A stretch of DNA of 64,000 bases from Clostridium sp. UBA699 (lineage in GTDB: Bacteria > Bacillota > Clostridia > Clostridiales > Clostridiaceae), in contig DBML01000011.1 of NCBI GenBank assembly GCA_002298915.1, positions 1-64,000 of the forward strand, given 5' to 3'. A program made the translations under genes and the position numbers. Positions 25,387-34,032 of the stretch are shown piece after piece (positions within the stretch are counted from its first letter, which is position 1; each line of letters begins with the position of its first letter). Under the pieces are notes generated by a model that did not search any database, was not told the DNA's origin, and saw only the letters and a list, made by a program, of their open reading frames with translations.

Positions 25387-25728
25387 AAAAAAGCCACCTC
25401 GCCCATACCATGGGGCGAAGTAGCCGCGGTGCCACCCATATCAGCTTAAACCAAAGCAAACCGTAAAGCTTAAACAAAAAAAACATCCCGTCCTCAAAGG
25501 ACGAAATGTTAAAATTTCGCTGTACCACCTTAGTTAAAGCAATCTTTATCAGGTACAGATTTCTCGATACCCTGTCTTTTTAACGGTAGACTACCGGCTG
25601 CTGCTACATTTCTTCGCATCGCATTTCAGAGATCCATTCGGTAAAGGCTACAGTGCCTGGCTTCCACCGCTCCAGGCTCGCTTTAACTAAATTCCCGTAC
25701 TTACTACTTCTCGTCATCAACCTTAATG
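25387..25728 (-). promoter_or_regulatory. Trp T-box leader with two antiterminator/terminator modules
   Basis: The minus-strand leader has a complete stem I with AGTA S-turn and the canonical specifier loop GAA-UGG-A; UGG (Trp) is at 25634-25636. A first T-box sequence AAGGTGGTACAGCG (25518-25531) is followed by a 12-bp terminator hairpin and eight T (25475-25510). Only ~40 nt later, with no second stem I, a second T-box GGGTGGCACCGCGG (25424-25437) is followed by another perfect 12-bp terminator and six T (25387-25424). Uncharged tRNA-Trp must therefore be sensed twice for read-through into trpE, unless the second module acts differently. Confidence 0.93.
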
Positions 25729-25731
25729 ACT

Positions 25732-25760
25732 ATGATAAACGCAGAGAAGGTTGTTGTCAA
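25732..25760 (-). promoter_or_regulatory. Promoter of the trp operon
   Basis: On the minus strand TTGACA (25755-25760) and TATCAT (25732-25737) are separated by 17 bp, immediately upstream of the T-box leader. Confidence 0.8.
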
Positions 25761-25778
25761 CATAAATTTTTTAAATAT

Positions 25779-26630
25779 TTAGAGGATTTCATCTATGTCC
25801 CCTGTCCTGAAGGCCTCCATCATCTCTCCGGTGAGGCTTATCCTTAGCTCGTCAGGCGGCACGTCCTCGCGGTCCACCCATTCGCCGAGGGCAAGCTCGT
25901 CTTCGTCGAGCGTGATAGTGTCGTCGCCGTCAAGCTCAGCATAGAAGCCTGCCAGCATGGTGTCAGTGAAAGGCCAGGGCTGGCTCTTGTAGAACTTCAG
26001 GTTCTTGACCTTGACCCCCACCTCCTCCTTGACCTCCCTGTGGACCGCCTGCTCCAGGCTTTCACCTATCTCAGCGAACCCTGCAACCAGCGCGTATCTC
26101 GTGTATGCCCTTCCTGCGTACTTCGTCAGCAGTATGCGGTTCCCGTCGTGAACGGCGACTATGACGCAGGGTGATATCGACGGGTATACCTTGAGGCCGC
26201 AGCTTTCGCAGTACAGCATGCGCTCCTCGGTGGATCTGGTCATTGGCTTCCCGCATTTGCCGCAGAACCTGTTGTTTTCGTACCAGCGGTTTAGCTGCCA
26301 GCCCACAGCACCAGCAAAGGAGCGCCAATATTTTGGCTCGGTCCTGAACCTGCCCGTGGACGCGTAGGCCCAGCCTTCGGCTGAGTCGAGGCCCTTCTCG
26401 TCGATCAGGTAGTAGTTTAAGTTGTCTATCGTGAACAGGAACTGAGCGTCGTCAATAAGCTCCGGGTGCTCAGCCTCAAAATCCGAAAAGGACGGGTACC
26501 AAAGCTTGTCCTTGTCCTCCCTGACCAGCACAGTGTCGCCCTCGTAGGAGAGGAACAAATCCTGTGGTTCAGCCTTCCTGTGCTCGTATTTGTTGTGGAA
26601 TATCCTGGGTTCTATGTCCTGAATCATCAT
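25779..26630 (-). CDS. nudC: NADH pyrophosphatase (Nudix hydrolase with zinc ribbon)
   Basis: A 283-residue protein with the NudC architecture: an N-terminal domain, a zinc ribbon (FCGKCGKPM...LYCESCGLKVYPSISPC), the Nudix box GFAEIGESLEQAVHREVKEEVG and, after it, the NADH-specific SQPWPF motif. It hydrolyses NAD(H) to NMN(H) and AMP and may also act on NAD-capped RNA; the latter is known for Escherichia coli NudC and only inferred here. GGGAGAGG precedes the ATG. It is divergent from ade, with ~100 bp between. Confidence 0.93.
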   Translation of the reverse strand: MMIQDIEPRIFHNKYEHRKAEPQDLFLSYEGDTVLVREDKDKLWYPSFSDFEAEHPELIDDAQFLFTIDNLNYYLIDEKGLDSAEGWAYASTGRFRTEPKYWRSFAGAVGWQLNRWYENNRFCGKCGKPMTRSTEERMLYCESCGLKVYPSISPCVIVAVHDGNRILLTKYAGRAYTRYALVAGFAEIGESLEQAVHREVKEEVGVKVKNLKFYKSQPWPFTDTMLAGFYAELDGDDTITLDEDELALGEWVDREDVPPDELRISLTGEMMEAFRTGDIDEIL

Positions 26631-26667
26631 AACCTCTCCCTTCTTGAATCAATTATACCATTTTTCT

Positions 26668-26696
26668 TTGACAACATTAATCAACACAACTATAAT
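26668..26696 (+). promoter_or_regulatory. Promoter of ade
   Basis: A perfect TTGACA (26668-26673), 17-bp spacer and perfect TATAAT (26691-26696) lie 35 bp before the TTG start. No purine-riboswitch structure is evident, since only about 30 nt of leader remain. Confidence 0.85.
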
Positions 26697-26731
26697 TAAG
26701 CATTATATTGAAGCATACGGAGGAATTTGTT

Positions 26732-28453
26732 TTGTATAAACAGACGCTTGTTAACCATATAAAAGCCGCAGGCAAAAGCATAAAATGCGACCTGGTGGTA
26801 AGGAACGTGACCGTGATAGATGTGTTCAACAAGGACAGGTTTGTGGACAGCGTGGGCATAAAGGAAGGATACATAGTGGGTATCGGGGACTACGAAGGCG
26901 AAAAGGTCATCGACGGAACCGGCAAATACATCTGCCCTGGCCTCATCGACGCGCACTGCCATATTGAGTCGAGCCTCGTCACTCCCTCGGAGTACTGGAA
27001 GGCTGCCCTGCCCAACGGCATAACCACAGTTATTGCCGACCCCCATGAGATAGCGAACGTGCTGGGGACTGAAGGCCTTGACTTCATGCTCGGCTCATCG
27101 GAGAACATCCCGCTGGATGTCTTCATTATGCTGCCTTCCTGCGTTCCGGGCACAAGCTTCGAGAGCTCCGGGGCTTCCCTTCTGGCAGAGGACCTGAAAC
27201 CTTACTACGGCAACGAGAGGGTTCTCGGCCTTGCAGAGGTAATGGACTACCCGGCGGTTGCAGGGTGCGGGGACGACATGATCGGCAAGCTGTACGACGC
27301 CACTTCATCCGGAAAGGTCATAGACGGCCACGGGGCAGGCTTCACTCCGACGATGACTAACGTCTACAGAAGCGCCCGCATCCTGACGGACCACGAGTGC
27401 AGCAGCGCTGAAGAGGCCCTTGAGAAGGTGAGGCGCGGCATGCACGTCCTCATCAGGGAAGGCACCGTCGCCAAGAACCTGAAGGAGCTGCTTCCTGCTG
27501 TCACAGAGAGCAACAGCGGCAGGTTCTGCCTCTGCACCGACGACAAGCACATAGACGACATAGCCGAAAACGGCTCGATCAACAGCTCCATCGCATACGC
27601 CATAAAGTCCGGAATGAGGCCGGAAACTGCAGTGCAGCTTGCTACCCTGAACCCTTCGCTCATCTACGGGCTGAAGGACAAGGGCGCTGTCGCTCCTGGT
27701 TATGCTGCAGACTTCCTCCTGCTGGACGACCTGGAGCAGTTCAGGATATCGAGTGTCTACAAGGATGGAAAGCTTGTCGCAGAATACGGCGTGCTCGCAG
27801 AGGGAATATCCTCGGCAACCGTAGCAGCTTCTCATTGCGGCAACTCTGTACGGCTCCCGGAGCTGAGCGAGGAAAGCTTCAGGATAAGCATTGCTCCCGG
27901 CTGCAGCAAGCTTAACGTAATTGAGATAATCCCGAACAAGCTTGAGAGCATACGCCTGAAGCTAGATATCGGGCAGATAGACTCGCTGAAAAGCGACCTG
28001 GCAAAGATCGCAGTCATAGAGAGGCACAGGGCTTCAGGCAACATAGGGCTTGGATTGCTGAAGGGCTTGGGTATCAGGGAAGGAGCAGTGGGGACGACGA
28101 TAGCCCATGATTCCCACAACCTGATACTGGCCGGAGCTAACGACGGGGACATGCTGTTCGCAGCCAGGGAGCTGGAGAAAATGGGCGGCGGCATAATAGT
28201 CGTGAAGGACGGAGCTGTCCTTGCCGCCATTAGGCTCGAAATCGGCGGACTGATGACGAACAGGAGCTTCAAAGATGTAGGCTCGGACCTGGAAAAGCTG
28301 CACGCCGCGGTCAAGGAGATCGCACCGGACATCGGCTTCAACCCCTTCCTGACACTGTCTTTCCTGTCGCTGCCGGTGATACCTGAGCTAAAGATAACGG
28401 ACAAGGGCTTGTTCGACGTGGTCAGCTTCAGTTTTATAGACATATGCGAATAG
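26732..28453 (+). CDS. ade: Adenine deaminase
   Basis: A 573-residue amidohydrolase. Metal and catalytic motifs are GLIDAHCHIESSLVTPSEYW (HxH), TTVIADPHEIANVLG, and later DGHGAGFT, CTDDKHIDD and APGYAADFLLLDD. This is the Ade (COG1001) family, which deaminates adenine to hypoxanthine. I choose TTG at 26732 because GGAGG lies 8 nt upstream; a longer reading from TTG 26708 would include that ribosome site. It is a single gene on the plus strand with its own consensus promoter and a terminator at 28465-28493. Confidence 0.95.
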   Translation: MYKQTLVNHIKAAGKSIKCDLVVRNVTVIDVFNKDRFVDSVGIKEGYIVGIGDYEGEKVIDGTGKYICPGLIDAHCHIESSLVTPSEYWKAALPNGITTVIADPHEIANVLGTEGLDFMLGSSENIPLDVFIMLPSCVPGTSFESSGASLLAEDLKPYYGNERVLGLAEVMDYPAVAGCGDDMIGKLYDATSSGKVIDGHGAGFTPTMTNVYRSARILTDHECSSAEEALEKVRRGMHVLIREGTVAKNLKELLPAVTESNSGRFCLCTDDKHIDDIAENGSINSSIAYAIKSGMRPETAVQLATLNPSLIYGLKDKGAVAPGYAADFLLLDDLEQFRISSVYKDGKLVAEYGVLAEGISSATVAASHCGNSVRLPELSEESFRISIAPGCSKLNVIEIIPNKLESIRLKLDIGQIDSLKSDLAKIAVIERHRASGNIGLGLLKGLGIREGAVGTTIAHDSHNLILAGANDGDMLFAARELEKMGGGIIVVKDGAVLAAIRLEIGGLMTNRSFKDVGSDLEKLHAAVKEIAPDIGFNPFLTLSFLSLPVIPELKITDKGLFDVVSFSFIDICE

Positions 28454-28464
28454 TTAATGCTCAA

Positions 28465-28493
28465 AAAGGCTTCCAGAATCCCTGGAAGCCTTT
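28465..28493. terminator. Bidirectional terminator between ade and the SEC-C gene
   Basis: A perfect 12-bp inverted repeat (AAAGGCTTCCAG at 28465-28476 and its complement at 28482-28493) lies between convergent genes. T residues follow on both sides. Confidence 0.85.
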
Positions 28494-28518
28494 CCATTTG
28501 TTTGTCATGCTGCCTGTA

Positions 28519-29751
28519 TTAGCTTGCCCCGCAGCACTTTTTGTATTTTTTACCGCTGCCGCATGGGCACGGGTCGTTTCGGCCCACCTTTGCGTTGTCC
28601 TTGTCAGGCTTTTCAGCGCTTGGTTGAAATATCTTGAAGGGCTCTGCCGGAAGGGGGCTCATGAATTTCTTTTCCTTTTTGAACAGGTCGCTCGGGGCGT
28701 GTCCCTTCAGTGCCCACTGATGTGTGTTGTTGTAAAGCTCCGTCACTTTGCCTGCAAGTTCCTGCGAAAATTCAAACGAAGGAAACTCGACGCAGCTGAG
28801 CAGGTATTCAAAGATCAAGTTTGGTCTTGACCCGGAGATGATTATGTTGTTTATCTGGGATGCCATCTCCTTCGTTTCCACTTCAGTCAGACTGAAGTGC
28901 TCCAGAAGATAGTTGATCAAGCTTCTCATTTGCGGCGTTCTTCCGTAGTAATCCGGTTCGCCGGCCTTGATCAGCTGCTTCCTGGTGAACTTCCTATAGT
29001 CTACATTAGGTCTCGACCTTTGTTGCGCAACCACTTCCTCTGGGTCGATGACCATGTCATGCTGATACCCGTAGTACGTTCTGTTCGCCTGGCCGTAGAA
29101 GTCGCAGGCAAAATCCATCACTTTCACGAATTCAATAAAGTCTATTTCCTTTCCTGTAAGCTCTTCGAGCTTCGTTTTAGCCGTCCATGCAGGCATGACG
29201 CCGTAATAGTAGAGCATGCCGTGCGTCAGTGATATCCATTCAGTGTTCCGCAGCGCAACTCTCTCCAGCTCTCTTTCATCAAGCTTCGAAAATATCCCCA
29301 TCAGCTCAACGGGCATGAACATACCCTTTTTCCCGTTTACCACCCCGGGGAACAAAACGCTGTGTTCCATGAATGACTTCGCGTTTTCATATGGGATTCC
29401 GTCAACAGGCAGAAACCCCGAGTTATCAACAACTGTTTTGACTATGTCATACCTGCTTTTATCCAGCGAGTAGAGAACGCTCTCGAACCTGAGGGGGATC
29501 ATCCTGGAGATTTCTGCTGCCATGTCAGCTTTTCTGAGGGAGCTTAAGTTCTTGAGATAGTAGTTCCTCCGGATCTCGTCAAGCTCTGCTTTTGTGAGAG
29601 CGCTTACGGCATCATGAAGGCTGCAGGGAATGGATACCTTTCTCCACATTCGCTTTTCCATTCTTCCCCGATGCTCTTCTCCATAGGCCATTGCCTGTTC
29701 CAGAGCCTCCAGCATTCTTTCCCTGGTTTCAGTATCGATTTTTTCGTCCAT
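28519..29751 (-). CDS. SEC-C metal-binding motif protein
   Basis: About 410 residues. The body is a helical domain without a known catalytic motif, containing SLHDAVSALTKAELDEIRRNY and, in the middle, a YecA-like region. The end is a textbook SEC-C zinc motif, VGRNDPCPCGSGKKYKKCC, as in SecA and YecA proteins. The motif usually mediates protein interaction, for example with SecB or ribosomes. The specific role is unknown. Start 29751 is preferred over 29757 because AAAGGA lies 6 nt before it. The gene appears monocistronic and ends at the hairpin shared with ade. Confidence 0.75.
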   Translation of the reverse strand: MDEKIDTETRERMLEALEQAMAYGEEHRGRMEKRMWRKVSIPCSLHDAVSALTKAELDEIRRNYYLKNLSSLRKADMAAEISRMIPLRFESVLYSLDKSRYDIVKTVVDNSGFLPVDGIPYENAKSFMEHSVLFPGVVNGKKGMFMPVELMGIFSKLDERELERVALRNTEWISLTHGMLYYYGVMPAWTAKTKLEELTGKEIDFIEFVKVMDFACDFYGQANRTYYGYQHDMVIDPEEVVAQQRSRPNVDYRKFTRKQLIKAGEPDYYGRTPQMRSLINYLLEHFSLTEVETKEMASQINNIIISGSRPNLIFEYLLSCVEFPSFEFSQELAGKVTELYNNTHQWALKGHAPSDLFKKEKKFMSPLPAEPFKIFQPSAEKPDKDNAKVGRNDPCPCGSGKKYKKCCGAS

Positions 29752-29841
29752 ATCCATTCCTTTCCCAAGACGGCAGTAATCCGCCTGATCTGATTAAAGT
29801 CGAAATCACTTTATAAGCAAGGGCTTGCAGTACTAAATCCA

Positions 29842-30408
29842 TTATTTGCTTTTCTTTTTCTTCACAGAACCTTTTTTGCAGATGTCGATGCATTTTTTAA
29901 GCCACTTTATGTTTGTCTCTTCACGCATGATGGCTCCATCCAGGACCAGGTAATCCCCGAAATCCTCACTGTCAAGCGGCGGAATATTATCTTTATAACG
30001 TTCCATCTGGGTAATCAAAAATGCATGTCTTTCTTCATGCTGGATCAGATGGTTCTCTAAAAACAATATCCTTGTTTCCACGTCCAGGTTGTTTGAATAA
30101 TACATCCTGAGGCGGAAAACGTTCTTCGGAGTCGGCTCCATTGGCTCATCTTTGTTGAGCCACTTGAGGAATTCCAACTTGCCCTTCTCCGTTATGGTGT
30201 ACACCTTTTTTTCCAGCACGTCACCGCTTATCTCGATGTTATAGATTATCAACTCTTCATCAACCAGCTTCTTCAATTCAGGGTATATCTGGCTGTGCTT
30301 TGCAGACCAGAATTTTCCCAGCTGATAATTAAATTCTTTCCCGATGTCATAGCCTGTCATCGGTCTCCTATTCAGCAATCCTAAAATTGCGTACTTCAAC
30401 GTTCTCAA
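29842..30408 (-). CDS. PadR-family transcriptional regulator
   Basis: A 188-residue regulator. The N-terminal winged helix has the family opening LRTLKYAILGLLNRRPMTGY, SQIYPELKKLVDEELI and VYTITEKGKLEFLKWL. A long C-terminal helical dimerisation domain follows (PadR subfamily 1, Vir-type). The start is a TTG at 30408 with GAGAGG upstream; starting farther upstream would add residues before the conserved helix. It is divergent from an OFA transporter and a flavin reductase, with palindromic operator candidates between. PadR proteins often repress and respond to phenolic acids or drugs; the ligand here is unknown. Confidence 0.9.
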   Translation of the reverse strand: MRTLKYAILGLLNRRPMTGYDIGKEFNYQLGKFWSAKHSQIYPELKKLVDEELIIYNIEISGDVLEKKVYTITEKGKLEFLKWLNKDEPMEPTPKNVFRLRMYYSNNLDVETRILFLENHLIQHEERHAFLITQMERYKDNIPPLDSEDFGDYLVLDGAIMREETNIKWLKKCIDICKKGSVKKKKSK

Positions 30409-30485
30409 AAAAAAACACCTCTCCCTCTGATACACCTAATTATATCATCTTTGCTTTTTATATCAAAGCCGAAAAACACACAAAT

Positions 30486-30526
30486 TAAACATGTAAATAT
30501 TTATATGTTTTTTTATACATGTTTAT
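30486..30526. promoter_or_regulatory. Putative PadR operator
   Basis: A near-perfect 20-bp palindrome ACATGTAAATATTTATATGT (30489-30508) is nested in a larger inverted repeat with arms TAAACATGTA (30486-30495) and TACATGTTTA (30517-30526). It ends just before the -35 of the OFA gene, as expected for a repressor site controlling both divergent genes. Confidence 0.7.
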
Positions 30527-30527
30527 A

Positions 30528-30556
30528 TTGACCTGTAATATTCATTGTGATATTAT
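30528..30556 (+). promoter_or_regulatory. Promoter of the OFA transporter gene
   Basis: TTGACC (30528-30533), 17-bp spacer and TATTAT (30551-30556) lie 30 bp before the start codon and abut the palindromic operator. Confidence 0.75.
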
Positions 30557-30585
30557 TAACGCATAAATAACAAAGGGGGATTCCT

Positions 30586-31848
30586 ATGAAACTTACAAGT
30601 AAAAGATGGATCATTTTAGTCGCGAGCTGCTTTATCAACCTATGCATCGGGTCGATGTATGCATGGAGCGTGTTCGCAACTCCGATGGCCAAATACCTGA
30701 GCGGCATAACAGGTCTTCAGCTGACTCCAGGCACACTGGCAATCGTATTCACAGTAACCAATTCCGTTGGACCTATCACAATGATTACAGGCGGCAGGAT
30801 CAACGACCTTTTCGGACCAAAGAAGGTGATCTTTGTCGGAGGGCTGCTTTTCGGAGGCGGCATGATATTGTCAGGGTTCGCACAGAGCCTGGGCTTTTTG
30901 GTGCTCGCATACGGCATAGTTACCGGGCTTGGAATCGGATTGGTCTATGGCTGCACGATCAGCAACTCAATCAAGTTCTTCCCGGACAAGCGCGGACTTG
31001 TTGGAGGCGTCACTACAGCATCCTACGGTTTCAGCTCGGTCATTGTACCGCCGGTGGCAAATATTCTTATAACTAATTTTGGTGTAACTTCGGCATTCAA
31101 GATAATAGGCTTAACATTCCTCATCATAGTGTGCATAGCCTCTTTCTTCATAGATAAATGCCCAGCTGGCTTTATCCCTGAAGGCTGGACACCTCCGGCT
31201 TCAGCCGGCAGCAAATCAGCTGTTGTTGATAAAGATTGGAAAGGCATGCTTGCCAGCCCTGTGTTCTACGTTATGATAGTACTTCTTACTTGCGGTGCAT
31301 TCGGCGGACTTATGTGTTCTTCCCAGGCTTCTCCTTTAGCACAGAAGATGATCGGGATGTCAACCGCAGCAGCTACTACCGTCGTTTCAGTTTTAGCATT
31401 GTTCAATACCGCAGGGCGTATCGTTGCAGGATACGTATCGGACAAGATCGGCAGAATCAACACACTTGCGACTGCTTTCCTGTTCTCGATGGCTGGCCTC
31501 GGATGTTTGTATTTCTCCGGCCAAGGCGATGTAGCAAGGTTCTACATAGGTCTTTCGATCATTGGGATCAGCTTCGGCGCGTTCATGGGTGTTTTCCCTG
31601 GCTTTACCGCTGACCAGTTCGGTGTAAAAAACAACAGCGTAAACTACGGAATAATGTTCATCGGCTTTGCAGTGGCAGGCTATTTCGGACCGACAGTGAT
31701 GAAAAACGTTTATGCTGCCGACAGCAGTTATCAGCGAGCGTTTGTCACAGCTGTTTGCCTTGGAGTGATAGGATTTGCGCTGACCTTCGCTTATCGCTTC
31801 TTTAACACAAAGGAGAAAAGCAAACTTTCGGTTGCCGCCGGCGAATAG
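30586..31848 (+). CDS. OFA (oxalate/formate antiporter) family MFS transporter
   Basis: A 420-residue, 12-helix MFS protein. It opens RWIILVASCFINLCIGSMYAWSVFATP, a hallmark of the OFA family (oxalate:formate antiporters and monocarboxylate carriers), and has GGRINDLFGPKK between helices 2 and 3 and GYVSDKIGR between 8 and 9. Oxalate itself is uncertain: many OFA members carry other small carboxylates. AAAGGGGGA precedes the ATG. The flavin oxidoreductase follows 33 bp later, so import of an unsaturated carboxylate and its reduction are a reasonable inference. Confidence 0.88.
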   Translation: MKLTSKRWIILVASCFINLCIGSMYAWSVFATPMAKYLSGITGLQLTPGTLAIVFTVTNSVGPITMITGGRINDLFGPKKVIFVGGLLFGGGMILSGFAQSLGFLVLAYGIVTGLGIGLVYGCTISNSIKFFPDKRGLVGGVTTASYGFSSVIVPPVANILITNFGVTSAFKIIGLTFLIIVCIASFFIDKCPAGFIPEGWTPPASAGSKSAVVDKDWKGMLASPVFYVMIVLLTCGAFGGLMCSSQASPLAQKMIGMSTAAATTVVSVLALFNTAGRIVAGYVSDKIGRINTLATAFLFSMAGLGCLYFSGQGDVARFYIGLSIIGISFGAFMGVFPGFTADQFGVKNNSVNYGIMFIGFAVAGYFGPTVMKNVYAADSSYQRAFVTAVCLGVIGFALTFAYRFFNTKEKSKLSVAAGE

Positions 31849-31881
31849 ATACCCGCAAATACTTTTTAAGGAGAATTACGA

Positions 31882-33834
31882 ATGGAAAGAAAATACCCCA
31901 ACTTATGCAAACCGATCAAGATAGGAAACGTTCATTTCAGGAACAGGATGTTCTCTGCTCCGATGGGCGGAACTGACATAACCGCCGACTGCACGATAGG
32001 ACCGGCATCAAAAGCTTTCTATGAGCTGAGGGCAAGGGGCGGAGCTGCTTCGGTCACCGTTAGCGAACTGGTCGTCCACCCGGAAACCGAGGGGTCCCAT
32101 ATGTACCATCTGGATCTGAAAACGGTAGGCTCTCTCGCAAGCTTCACCTACACTGCAGACGCCATACGCAGGCACGGTGCGATTGCAAGCGTAGAGCTTT
32201 CGCATTCAGGACAGTACGCCGGAACCTACCTTACGGATAAGAACAAGAAACAGGGCCTGGCCCAGTGGGGGCCAAGCGCAGGCATCAGACCTGACGGCCT
32301 CGAGATAAAGGAGCTCACCCAGGAGCTTATCGACGACATCGTCGAAGCATACGGCAGCTGCGCTGCGCTTGCCAAAAGGGCAGGCTTTGAAATGGTCATG
32401 GTGCACGGCGGACACGGCTGGCTTATAAACCAGTTCCTTTCCCCGTACTTCAACAAGAGAACCGACAAATACGGCGGTTCCCTTGAAAACAGGACTCGAT
32501 TTGCGCAGGAAGTCCTTGACAGCATACGAAAGGCTGTCGGCCCGGGCTTCCCTATAGAGTTCAGGATGAGCGGCTCCGAACTGTTTGAAGGCGGCTATGG
32601 CCTGGCCGACGGTGTTGAGATCGCAAAGCTCTTAGAATCAAGGATTGACCTGCTCCATGTTTCTGCAGGCACCTACCAAAGGGGCTTCGGCATAACGCAT
32701 CCTTCCATGTTCGTGCCGCACGGCTGCAACGTGTACCTTGCGGCGGAGATAAAGAAGCATGTGAACGTGCCGGTCGCAACCATCGGAGGACTGAACGATC
32801 CGGAGATGATGGAGGAGATAATCGCTTCCGGCAAGGCGGACGTTGTAGAAATGGCGCGAGCCCTTCTGGCAGACCACGAACTCCCTGCAAAAATCATGGG
32901 CAACAGAGACAAGGACATCGTGAAATGCCTGAGATGCTTCACCTGCATGGCTGAGCGCGCCACAACGGCGACAAGGCGCTGCACGGTAAATCCTCTGATA
33001 GGACGCGAACTCGACGGAATGGAAATTGTTCCTGCGTCAACCCCTCGAAAGGTGCTTGTGGCAGGAGGCGGTCCTGGCGGTCTGCAGGCGGCAATAACCG
33101 CTGCAAAGCGCGGCCACAAGGTTGTTCTGTGCGAGAAATCAGATGAGCTGGGCGGAATCCTCAAGGGCGAGCAGGCTCTGCCCTTCAAATTCGAAATGTA
33201 TGAGCTGGGTGGCACCCTTGGCAAGCTGGCAGCGGATGCCGGCGTGGAAATCAGGCTGAACACTGAGGTTACAAAGGAATATGCGGACAATGAGAACGCG
33301 GATGCTTTAATAATAGCTGTCGGTTCCGAAGCGCTCGTTCCGCCGATTCCAGGCCTGGACGCAGACAACGTGGTAGTCGTTAACAACTACTACCTGGAGA
33401 AGGACAAGGTTGGAGATGAAGTGGTGGTCCTGGGAGGCGGCCTGGCAGGCTGCGAGGCTGCAATACACCTTGCACAGGAGGGGAAGGCTGTCCACCTTGT
33501 CGAGATGAGGCCGGAGCTGGCTCCTGATGCAAACATAAGGCACCGCCCTATACTGCTTAGCGAGATAGAAAAGAACAGGATAAACGTCCATACAGAATGC
33601 AAGGGATTGCGGGTTACAGAAGAAGGCGTTTTCTGCGCTGACAAGGACGGCAGGGAGCACCTCGTTCCAGGCAGTTCGGTGATTTGCGCTCTTGGCCAGA
33701 AGCCAAGAAGGGATGCTGTCGACGAACTCATAGACTGTGCACCTTACGTTGTACAGATAGGAGACTGCGTGAAGGCCTCCACGATAACTACAGCAATATA
33801 CCAGGGACATCATGCAGCACTAGACATAAGATAA
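31882..33834 (+). CDS. NADH:flavin oxidoreductase / 2,4-dienoyl-CoA reductase-like enzyme (FMN, 4Fe-4S, FAD)
   Basis: A 650-residue old-yellow-enzyme-family protein. The N-terminal TIM barrel binds FMN (NRMFSAPMGG, VELSHSGQYAG, MVHGGHGWLINQFLSPYFN with FNKRTDKYGGSLENR). A 4Fe-4S cluster is ligated by CLRCFTCMAERAT...RRC. C-terminal FAD/NAD(P)H domains follow (VLVAGGGPGGLQAAITAAKRG, VVVLGGGLAGCEAAIHL). Relatives include dienoyl-CoA reductase FadH, BaiCD/BaiH of bile-acid 7-dehydroxylation and clostridial enoate reductases. They reduce activated C=C bonds with NAD(P)H. The substrate is not identifiable. It is cotranscribed with the OFA transporter and presumably controlled by PadR. Confidence 0.9.
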   Translation: MERKYPNLCKPIKIGNVHFRNRMFSAPMGGTDITADCTIGPASKAFYELRARGGAASVTVSELVVHPETEGSHMYHLDLKTVGSLASFTYTADAIRRHGAIASVELSHSGQYAGTYLTDKNKKQGLAQWGPSAGIRPDGLEIKELTQELIDDIVEAYGSCAALAKRAGFEMVMVHGGHGWLINQFLSPYFNKRTDKYGGSLENRTRFAQEVLDSIRKAVGPGFPIEFRMSGSELFEGGYGLADGVEIAKLLESRIDLLHVSAGTYQRGFGITHPSMFVPHGCNVYLAAEIKKHVNVPVATIGGLNDPEMMEEIIASGKADVVEMARALLADHELPAKIMGNRDKDIVKCLRCFTCMAERATTATRRCTVNPLIGRELDGMEIVPASTPRKVLVAGGGPGGLQAAITAAKRGHKVVLCEKSDELGGILKGEQALPFKFEMYELGGTLGKLAADAGVEIRLNTEVTKEYADNENADALIIAVGSEALVPPIPGLDADNVVVVNNYYLEKDKVGDEVVVLGGGLAGCEAAIHLAQEGKAVHLVEMRPELAPDANIRHRPILLSEIEKNRINVHTECKGLRVTEEGVFCADKDGREHLVPGSSVICALGQKPRRDAVDELIDCAPYVVQIGDCVKASTITTAIYQGHHAALDIR

Positions 33835-33890
33835 AAAATGCGTTGGTAAGTAGAATTTACTCCTTACCAACGCATTTTCCTTTTTCGGGC
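33835..33890 (+). terminator. Terminator after the flavin oxidoreductase gene
   Basis: A perfect 16-bp stem (33835-33850 and 33863-33878, arm AAAATGCGTTGGTAAG) begins at the stop codon and is followed by CCTTTTT. Confidence 0.9.
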
Positions 33891-33987
33891 TGTTTTCAGA
33901 ATGCGCCAAGTTGGCTACGATGTTTTCTTAAGGTCGAAACGCTTTGAAATCTTTGCTGTCTGCTGCACCCGATGCTCTTTTCCGCAT

Positions 33988-34026
33988 AAAGAATCCCCCT
34001 GATGCTGAGCTCATCAGAGGGATATC
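33988..34026 (-). terminator. Terminator of the rbs-fsa transcript
   Basis: The minus strand carries a 12-bp stem (ATCCCTCTGATG with CATCAGGGGGAT, loop AGCTCAG) followed by TCTTTATG, just past the stop at 34033. The segment 33890-33985 shows nothing recognisable. Confidence 0.75.
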
Positions 34027-34032
34027 GAATCG

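Noticed and set aside
25387..25437. A complete second T-box for trpE
   Set aside because: Only ~40 nt separate the first terminator from the second T-box sequence, too few for a stem I; I treat it as a duplicated antiterminator/terminator only.
26631..26731. Purine riboswitch in front of ade
   Set aside because: The promoter's -10 is ~35 bp from the start codon, leaving no room for an aptamer.
33890..33987. A small gene between the flavoenzyme terminator and the fsa terminator
   Set aside because: No frame with a start, a ribosome site and more than ~20 codons was seen.
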